Shown here piece by piece: positions 22,508-28,188 of a stretch of DNA of 28,188 nucleotides. The translations under genes and the position numbers were made by a program. Within the stretch, counting starts at the first letter, position 1. Every line of letters begins with the position of its first letter. The DNA comes from JBBDYD01 sp040901865 (GTDB lineage Bacteria; Bacteroidota; Ignavibacteria; UBA10030). The notes beneath the pieces are model-generated. The model was not told the DNA's origin. It was given only the letters and a program-made list of their open reading frames with translations, and did no database searches. The DNA lies in assembly GCA_040901865.1 (NCBI GenBank), contig JBBDYD010000106.1, forward strand, positions 1 to 28,188, given 5' to 3'.

Positions 22508-22543
22508 AGAGGTATCTCGAATAGGGAAGTTACAAATAATTTC

Positions 22544-22619
22544 TTTCGTTGGTTCGTCGATTCGTTCATCCTACTCAGAATGCTTCAAAAGTACTATTCT
22601 TCCGCCCCAACCAACGAAA
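22544..22619. repeat. Inverted repeat straddling a stop codon
   Basis: TTTCGTTGGTT (22544-22554) and AACCAACGAAA (22609-22619) form a perfect 11-base inverted repeat. The left arm continues as a 7-base-period tract to about 22571 (TTTCGTT, GGTTCGT, CGATTCG, TTCATCC). The right arm is coding: it gives VSLVG at the C-terminus of the small lipoprotein, just before its stop (22594-22596). A minus-strand RNA hairpin would span the stop codon. Confidence 0.65.
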
Positions 22620-23019
22620 CAACAATTTCATCGACGGAGAGGGCGCTCGCCGTAATCGGAACCGGCGATTGATCGTAGCGCCAGAGCGTGAAGCCGGTCT
22701 TATAAACAAAGAGCAGGTTATACACCGCTGTATCTCTTGCACCCAGAAAGAAGACAAATTCGAACGATCCCTCTTGATCAGTGGTTTTTGTGACAAGAAC
22801 CCCGTTTGGAACCGTGACATCCACGGAATCATTGGGGAAGAGAAGGGAATCAGGAACAGTCGGATGGCGATACCCCACGATGGCGTCCGCTATGGGTCCT
22901 CCCGAAGCAGAGTCGATAACAGTGCCTCTGAGGAAATAGCTCTGATCGTTTGTCGACTGGCCTGTGTCACAGGTAACGGTGAGAAAACCTACCAGAGCGA
23001 TTATTAGCTTGGCGTTCAT
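22594..23019 (-). CDS. Lipoprotein with carboxypeptidase-regulatory-like domain
   Basis: 141 residues from the ATG at 23019. The N-terminus (AKLIIALVGFLTVTC) looks like a lipoprotein signal with Cys at about 17, although the TVTC lipobox is weak. The body carries a prealbumin/CarboxypepD_reg-like beta sandwich: LRGTVIDSASGGPIADAIV (about 30-48), then TKTTDQEGSFEFVFFLG (about 76-92). Probably periplasmic or surface exposed; no catalytic residues. The frame is open for about 50 more codons upstream with surprisingly protein-like sequence (see findings), so the start is uncertain. Confidence 0.7.
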   Translation of the reverse strand: MNAKLIIALVGFLTVTCDTGQSTNDQSYFLRGTVIDSASGGPIADAIVGYRHPTVPDSLLFPNDSVDVTVPNGVLVTKTTDQEGSFEFVFFLGARDTAVYNLLFVYKTGFTLWRYDQSPVPITASALSVDEIVVSLVGAEE

Positions 23020-23165
23020 GGATTTGGATCTTGCCGAAAAAACAAAGACACAGTCACAGGGGTCGGACCAGCTCGCGTCCCAGCCCTTCACCATCTCCGC
23101 GATCTTCTCCGGAGTTGTCGCCAACAGGATCAAAGGGTCATTCGAACCAACAAGCTCATCATACT

Positions 23166-23200
23166 CATCACCCTTCGCTCTTCATCCTTCACTATCTTCT
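23166..23200. repeat. Heptamer array at the M13 peptidase stop
   Basis: Five 7-base blocks ending at the first base of the M13 stop triplet: CATCACC, CTTCGCT, CTTCATC, CTTCACT, ATCTTCT. On the minus strand the consensus is GTGAAGG, close to the GTGAAAN type. Moderately degenerate. Confidence 0.6.
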
Positions 23201-25227
23201 TATCTCCAATTCCAAATCTTCGCCCGCTTTCCGACGGCAAGATACATCGTTCCCTCCGGCCCGCAACCGAACGCATCGTACCATTCCTGCATATTTACCA
23301 TGGGTCCGTTTGTGCGAAACTCGGAAGGAGAGTGGGGGTCTGTCTTTACCTGGAGACGCAATTGTTCGGGTCTGTTATTGCGCCGCCAAACCTGTGCCCA
23401 TGAAAGGAAAAAGCGCTGCTGCGGTGTGAAGCCGTCAATCGTGCCGATTTCTTTTCCCTTCAAAGAATTCACGAGGGCCGTGTAGGCAAGTGCGAGTCCG
23501 CCCAGGTCGCCGATGTTCTCGCCCATTGTCAACTTTCCGTTCACGTGGAGCGAATCAAGCACCGTGTAGCCGTCGAATTGAGCGCCGAGCACTGCAGTCC
23601 GTTCCTCGAATTTCTTCCTCGTCTCCGCAGTCCACCACATCTTCAGATTTCCGTCTGCATCGAATTTGCTCCCCTGATCGTCGAAGCCGTGGGAGATTTC
23701 GTGGCCGATTACAGCTCCCATTCCGCCGTAGTTAACAGCGTCGTCCGCTTTGAAATCGAAGAACGGGTGCTGGAGGATTCCGGCGGGGAAGACGATTTCA
23801 TTTCGGGTCGCACTGTAGTAGGCGTTGACGGTCGGGGGCGTCATTCCCCATTCTGTTTTGTCCACTGGTTTCCCGATCTTGTTCAGATTGAAGGCCAGGT
23901 TGAATGCTGCCGCGCGGCGAAGATTTCCGAAGTGCGATTTCCGATGGACATCGAGTTTGGTGTAATCGCGCCATTTGTCGGGATAACCGATTTTTACGCC
24001 GAACGAGTTGAGTTTCTTCTGCGCCGCCGATTTCGTAGAGTCGTCCATCCAGTCGAGCTTCGCAATATGTTCCCGCATGGCCTCTTTCAGGTTATTCACC
24101 ATTTCCATCGCCTTGGCTTTGGCTTCAGGCGGAAAAACTCTGGCGACGTACATTTCGCCCAACACCTCGCCCAGAAGATTGTCAATAACGCCGCGAATTC
24201 GCTTCCACCGCGGCTGAAGCTCTTTTGCTCCTGTCAGCGTTGTTCCGTAAAATCTGAAATTCTCGTTTACAAACGCAGAACTGAGAGCAGGTGCGGCAGC
24301 GTTTATCACACGCCACTGTAAATAGATCTTCCAGTCGACAACGGAAATCTCGCGCACCATCGTGCTGACCTCCCTGAAGAACTCAGGTTGTCCGACGTTG
24401 ACTTCTCCCGGGTTTCGCCATCCCGCAGCCTCAAAAAAACTTGTCCAGCGGAATTGCGGGGAGAGGTCGGCAAGCTGCCGCTGGCTCATTTTATTGTAGT
24501 TCTTGTCCGGGTCGCGCCGTTCAACGCGTGTTCGGGAAGACTTTGCAAGCCGTGTCTCAAATGCCATGACGATCTGCGCATTCGCCCGTGCCGTTGTCTC
24601 ATCAGAACCGATCAGCCGAAACATTGCAGTCACGTGCGCCAGATAATCCTCGCGGTTCTTCTTTGTTTTTTCATCCTGTTCGAGATAATAATCGCGGTCC
24701 GGGAGCCCCAATCCCCCTTGGCTGAGCTGCCCGATCACCTGTGAGCTGTTTTTCGCATCGATGGTCGAGAAAAATCCGAATAACCCTCCGACGCCCAGGG
24801 AGTGAAGTCTCGCGAGCTCTGCCTGTACACCCACCGGATCTTTAAGAGCCTCAATACGGTTCAGGTCTTTCTCAATGGGTTTCCAACCGAGCGATTCAAC
24901 GGCTGCGGAGTCCATGCCCGTGGCATAGAAGTCTCCAACCTTCTGCACGCTGCTTCCGTTCCTCGCCTTTTGGTCTTTTGAAGCGTCTTCCAAAATCCCC
25001 CGCAGCACCTCGTTATTTTTCTCCGCAAGCTCCGTAAAGCTTCCCCAACTGCTGAAGGCGGCGGGAATCGGAGTATTTTTCAGCCATATGCCGTTCGAAG
25101 AATAATAGAAGTTGTCGCACGGTTTGACGGAAAAATCCATATTGGCCGGATCGATCGGTTTGTGTTCTTGGGCAAATCCGAAGGAAACAATCAGAATGCT
25201 CAGAAGAAGAAAACGGAGATGGATCAT
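23200..25227 (-). CDS. M13 (neprilysin/PepO-type) zinc metallopeptidase, exported
   Basis: 675 residues. Signal peptide about 1-20 (cut after FGFAQ), so periplasmic or secreted. The zinc site is complete: HEISH (509-513) with the third ligand in ENIGDLGG (Glu570, Asp574). The substrate-backbone motif NAYYS (468-472) is also present. Family members cleave oligopeptides of up to about 40 residues on the amino side of hydrophobic residues. The family's usual C-terminal CxxW is altered: AKIWNWR, with the Cys missing. The start at 25227 has GAGGG 8 bases upstream; the open frame above it (to 25272) is not signal-like. The DUF885 protein downstream may belong to the same peptide-handling set. Confidence 0.95.
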   Translation of the reverse strand: MIHLRFLLLSILIVSFGFAQEHKPIDPANMDFSVKPCDNFYYSSNGIWLKNTPIPAAFSSWGSFTELAEKNNEVLRGILEDASKDQKARNGSSVQKVGDFYATGMDSAAVESLGWKPIEKDLNRIEALKDPVGVQAELARLHSLGVGGLFGFFSTIDAKNSSQVIGQLSQGGLGLPDRDYYLEQDEKTKKNREDYLAHVTAMFRLIGSDETTARANAQIVMAFETRLAKSSRTRVERRDPDKNYNKMSQRQLADLSPQFRWTSFFEAAGWRNPGEVNVGQPEFFREVSTMVREISVVDWKIYLQWRVINAAAPALSSAFVNENFRFYGTTLTGAKELQPRWKRIRGVIDNLLGEVLGEMYVARVFPPEAKAKAMEMVNNLKEAMREHIAKLDWMDDSTKSAAQKKLNSFGVKIGYPDKWRDYTKLDVHRKSHFGNLRRAAAFNLAFNLNKIGKPVDKTEWGMTPPTVNAYYSATRNEIVFPAGILQHPFFDFKADDAVNYGGMGAVIGHEISHGFDDQGSKFDADGNLKMWWTAETRKKFEERTAVLGAQFDGYTVLDSLHVNGKLTMGENIGDLGGLALAYTALVNSLKGKEIGTIDGFTPQQRFFLSWAQVWRRNNRPEQLRLQVKTDPHSPSEFRTNGPMVNMQEWYDAFGCGPEGTMYLAVGKRAKIWNWR

Positions 25228-25390
25228 GATGATTACCCTCGCATGATAGTGTTCGAACTGTGTTGAAATCAAAGGTCGGGGTTGTCTTCAAAAGGTGAGT
25301 GCTGGCCGCAAATTCGGGTATTCGCCATAAGTGTTCAAACCGCCAGCGATGTCATCTTACTGCTCACGGAAGCTGACGGTGGAAGCAATG

Positions 25391-26104
25391 TTACAGTTGA
25401 ATGGAGATTCCAAGACGGAGATTGTGAATGATGAATTCCCATCCCTTCTGGTCCACCTCGTCAAGACTTCGGAAATTTATTGTTCCCCCATACCAATCAG
25501 TGAGCTCCATTCTCGTATGTCTCCATATTCGCAGACCGGAAACCTGAAACTCACCCAAAATGCTTATGGTGGTTGTCAAGGGTGACTGTATCCCCACGAT
25601 CGCCCGTGCGCCAATTCCACGGTCGTTGATTTCAGATTTGTTGCTTTCAATCATCGGTTGTGTGCCGCGTCGAATATGTTCTGTACCAACATATGTTCGG
25701 GAGAATCTCGCTGCAGGTCCTACGCCAACGAAAATATCCGTGCGGCTACTGACCCTGAGAGGATACACGACAGATGCTACAAGGTCGATTGAGTAGATGG
25801 TTTTGTCAGTTGTTGTGTCGTACAGGTATTGTGACAGCCCGAAACTTGAATTTTCGTCTGTCGTTAGCCCGCCAAGAACGCTGTGATCAACAGCAACATC
25901 GGCTGTGAAGCGAACGCTCAAATCGCCCTCAAGGTTTGTGATATAGGAAGCCGCATATCCGCCAATCATGTGAAACTGGAGTGCGTCAGGCCACGCTTGC
26001 TTGAGACTATCGGGGTCATGCTGGGCATTGGTTGCAGATGAAAAAAACAGGGATGCGATCAGAAGAAGAGTTCCTCTGACCAAATCGAAAGATTCCGTTC
26101 TCAT
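25391..26104 (-). CDS. Outer-membrane beta-barrel protein, paralogue A
   Basis: 237 residues from the ATG at 26104, with GAGGGG 8 bases upstream. Signal peptide about 1-28 (cut after TNAQ). The rest alternates in amphipathic strands and ends in LRLGISIQL, a terminal hydrophobic strand as in barrel-insertion signals, so it is probably an outer-membrane barrel of about 8 strands. Shared with the next gene upstream: (Q)(F/I)H(M/L)(I/L)(G/D)G(Y/F)A near residue 45, SVRFTADVAVDHS versus a similar ALTVDASMDSHS, and the same closing pattern. Function unknown. It follows paralogue B by 32 bases on the same strand. Confidence 0.76.
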   Translation of the reverse strand: MRTESFDLVRGTLLLIASLFFSSATNAQHDPDSLKQAWPDALQFHMIGGYAASYITNLEGDLSVRFTADVAVDHSVLGGLTTDENSSFGLSQYLYDTTTDKTIYSIDLVASVVYPLRVSSRTDIFVGVGPAARFSRTYVGTEHIRRGTQPMIESNKSEINDRGIGARAIVGIQSPLTTTISILGEFQVSGLRIWRHTRMELTDWYGGTINFRSLDEVDQKGWEFIIHNLRLGISIQL

Positions 26105-26136
26105 TGGACTTCCCCTCAGTTTGTGAAGAGGCAAAC

Positions 26137-26820
26137 TCAAAGCCGAAACGTGAGACCAAAGCTTATCGAACGCAAATGAAAACTCCATCCTTTGACACTG
26201 GTATTCTGGTCGATGGGGCCAAAGAACTGTTCTTCCTTGATTCGGATTCTCGTCCAGGTCTTGAGGACCGATGGCCGGTAATCCGCCAAAAGGCCTGTGG
26301 AAGAGGTCAGCATGAACTGAAATCCAACGATTCCGCGAAATCCGGCCGCCCACTCGCTCGTTCTCGTGCTTTCGCGGTCCCTGTAGGCAGGATCCCGAGT
26401 AAGAGCATAAGCCCTTGCATAAGATCCCGAGTATCTCACCGTTGCACCCGTTCCAAGATAGAGTGCGAGATCACCTGTGACGGAAAAGAACCGGATCCAG
26501 GAAATCGTGCCACCAATGCCATAGGCGTGGATGTCCACTTCATGTGCACCGGTGAACTCTTCTGTGATACTCCCCCAGTTGAGATGGGTCTGGATGGGTC
26601 CCGACAGCGAATGGCTATCCATGCTTGCATCGACGGTGAGCGCGACAGCAGATTGATTCGAATCCTGAATCAAATACGACAGGGCGAACCCGTCAAGCAG
26701 GTGAATTTGAATTGCGGAACCTGCCTGGAGAGATGCTTCTGACTGTTCGCGGGGCTGGCTTTTGGATGAAGTGCTGAACAGAAGAACCGCAACGCAGATA
26801 TGAAGGATCGTTTTCAGCAC
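26137..26820 (-). CDS. Outer-membrane beta-barrel protein, paralogue B
   Basis: About 227 residues if the GTG at 26820 is the start (LKTILHICVAVLLFSTSS follows, a good signal peptide, cut near SKSQ). The frame is open to 26919, and no Shine-Dalgarno settles the start. The barrel pattern and ending (ISFGLTFRL) match paralogue A, with which it aligns along its length at low identity; Gly/Ala/Tyr positions and the QIHLLDGFALSY block are the clearest. The two probably arose by tandem duplication and have since diverged. An RGG-like GC palindrome lies at 26871-26880, upstream of the gene. Confidence 0.7.
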   Translation of the reverse strand: MLKTILHICVAVLLFSTSSKSQPREQSEASLQAGSAIQIHLLDGFALSYLIQDSNQSAVALTVDASMDSHSLSGPIQTHLNWGSITEEFTGAHEVDIHAYGIGGTISWIRFFSVTGDLALYLGTGATVRYSGSYARAYALTRDPAYRDRESTRTSEWAAGFRGIVGFQFMLTSSTGLLADYRPSVLKTWTRIRIKEEQFFGPIDQNTSVKGWSFHLRSISFGLTFRL

Positions 26821-27076
26821 GAGTGTGTGACGAATTCGCTGGAAACCGTCTAACAAAATGGTTGGTTGACCCCCGCGGGGATCACGCGTGAATCTACTGT
26901 TTTCCCCCCAAGGAGTCAATCTGAAAACGGATGAGAAGAACTCGGGATTTTGTCATGTTCGGTTTTCTATGCAACGCGGCGAGAAGTCCCGGCGTATTTC
27001 ACATGGGCCGAGTCAAAGGAAAAAGGGCGATCAGAGAGATCAGAAGTGGTCTTGTCATGAGGCTATAAAGGATATC

Positions 27077-28038
27077 TTAGTACAAATCCGCCGTGATGCC
27101 GGCGAAAACATAATTGTCGGAGATCGTCAACGTATGGACCCAGTAATCCAGCAGGCCGATTGCGGTCCAGCTCGCCCCGTTGTTGGTCGAACGAAAGACG
27201 CCGCCGTCGTAGGTCCCCGCAAAGAGATTCGTGTCGGACACTGCAAGGGTTCGAATATTCATGGTTGTTAGCCCGGAATTCAGGGCAATCCATGAGATGC
27301 CATTATCCGTGGAGCGAAAAACACCACCGCCGTTCGTTCCCGCAAAAAGATCACTGCCGGACAGCGCAAGGGCATGCACCCAAGAACTCGTCAGGCCGCT
27401 GTCGGCCGCGGTCCAGGTTTCACCGGCGTCCGTAGAACGAAAAACGCCGGCGGTACTTGTTCCCGCGAACAACGTGGTGGCGGAGACGGTGAGTGCGTAA
27501 ACAACGCAATTGGACGGCAAGCCGGTGTTGACGGCAGCCCAATTCAAACCGTCATTTGAAGAACGAAAAACGCCTGTACCATTCGTGCCGGCAAAGATAT
27601 TCGTATCCAGGACGGCGAGTGCATAGACATAGGTGTCAGTCGCAAGACCATTATTCCGGGCATTCCACGCAACGCCGCTCGCCGAAAGGAACACTCCCGC
27701 GTTTGTCCCGGCGAAAAGATCCGTGCCGGAAGCGGCAAAGGCCTGAACGGATGTGGCGGTCAATCCCGTATTGAACGTGACCCACTGTCCCCGTTATTGG
27801 AGGAAACGCGCACCCCGCTCCCTGCGTAGAGTTCCGAGCTGTGGAGGTAGAGTGAATGGACGACCGGATTCCCAAAGCCGGTATTGACAAGGACCCACTT
27901 GGGTCCGGTGGGCAACGGTATGATAGGATTAGCCGTTTTTGAGCAACTGACAAAGAGAAGAACCGCTGTGGCTGAACAAATGAAGGAAATGATCCTGGAT
28001 TGCATGGACTTTATCACCCGGGCAGTTTTGCGTTCCAT
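27077..28038 (-). pseudogene. Beta-propeller (BNR/sortilin-like) lipoprotein with a frameshift
   Basis: Start at the ATG 28038, with AAGGAG 5 bases upstream; a lipoprotein signal follows with the lipobox FVSC. The protein then runs WVLVNTGFGN...VHSLYLHSSELYAGSGVRVSSNNGDS and stops at 27760. The other frame continues it exactly, WVTFNTGLTATSVQAF, if one base is restored near 27785. It then shows five roughly 40-residue repeats of the LFAGTNGGGVFRSTDNGxSW type, a beta-propeller of photosynthesis-assembly/sortilin character, and ends mid-blade at VFAGITADLY. The frame after that tail reads GGFVLRYPL before a stop, so a second shift near 27090 is possible. It could be a sequencing error, a pseudogene, or phase variable. 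Confidence 0.72.
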
Positions 28039-28039
28039 G

Positions 28040-28188
28040 CTACTCCTTGACGCGACGGTAGAGCGTCTCGACACCCTTTGCTTCCAATCCCTCGGGAGTG
28101 ATGTTGTAAGCAGTGATGGTCAGATGATCCTCGTCAATCAATTCGTATTCCGTTCTCCAGCCCCATTGCGGCTGGTTTTCGCCCACGT
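28040..28188 (-). CDS. C-terminal fragment of a small DUF1579-like protein
   Basis: I read 48 codons on the minus strand from the right window edge, ending TAG at 28042-28040. They include WGWRTEYELIDEDHLTITAY, NITPEGLEAKGVE and YRRVKE. The order 'W-R-x-E-x-E-L-x-D ... H-x-x-I-x-x-Y ... G-x-E ... Y-R-R' resembles the end of DUF1579-type lipocalin-like domains. The beta-propeller lipoprotein begins one base after the stop, and its ribosome-binding site lies within this gene's last codons, so the two form a transcript. Gene start lies outside the window. Confidence 0.5.
   Translation of the reverse strand, partial: VGENQPQWGWRTEYELIDEDHLTITAYNITPEGLEAKGVETLYRRVKE

Noticed and set aside
23545..24321. 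Plus-strand open frame of 258 codons
   Set aside because: Antisense of the M13 peptidase, which has a complete zinc site.
26871..26880. CCCCGCGGGG palindrome as terminator or operator
   Set aside because: Ten bases with no loop or T-tract; could be chance in GC-rich sequence.

Overview
The window looks like a chromosomal segment of a Gram-negative bacterium, probably from the Bacteroidota/Ignavibacteriota/Calditrichota side of the FCB group. Evidence is indirect: lipoproteins and signal-peptide proteins are numerous, a large secreted lamin-tail protein ends in the FlgD-like Ig domain common in that group, and the intergenic style (short heptanucleotide arrays) is distinctive. No rRNA, tRNA, phage, IS or CRISPR locus was recognised. 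All genes but one (the Sel1-repeat gene at 11228-12730) lie on the minus strand, so the window reads right to left.

Housekeeping end (1-6.4 kb, minus): glnD (PII uridylyltransferase) overlaps murI (glutamate racemase) by 4 bases. Then come def (peptide deformylase), phhB (pterin carbinolamine dehydratase) and a small TPR protein in one tight unit, then pyrE (orotate phosphoribosyltransferase) overlapping an MscS channel cut by the window edge.

Envelope and enzyme region (6.4-18.7 kb): a CsgG-like lipoprotein, a two-LTD-domain secreted protein, an alpha/beta hydrolase divergent from the Sel1 protein, a MOSC / four-TM / metallo-beta-lactamase-fold operon, an MsbA-type ABC exporter, a HEAT protein and a group II PLP decarboxylase.

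Decayed and secreted region (18.7-28.2 kb): remnants of a serine-hydrolase tail and of a frameshifted methyltransferase, DUF2914 and DUF2277 proteins, a DUF885 protein, two small exported proteins, an M13 metallopeptidase, a tandem pair of paralogous outer-membrane barrels, a frameshifted beta-propeller lipoprotein, and the tail of a small-domain protein at the right edge.

The most unusual signal is not a gene. Nearly every intergenic gap from 1.6 to 23.2 kb carries a short tandem array with a strict 7-base period. The unit differs from locus to locus but the length does not. Arrays are often arranged as two inverted arms, and they abut stop codons, include a start codon, or have become coding (the ABC exporter C-terminus). 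A second small family of near-identical palindromes (CCGGnAT-AA-ATnCCGG) sits among them. Several minus-strand genes have a sigma70-like -10 (TATATT) 5-8 bases before the start codon, which suggests leaderless mRNAs.
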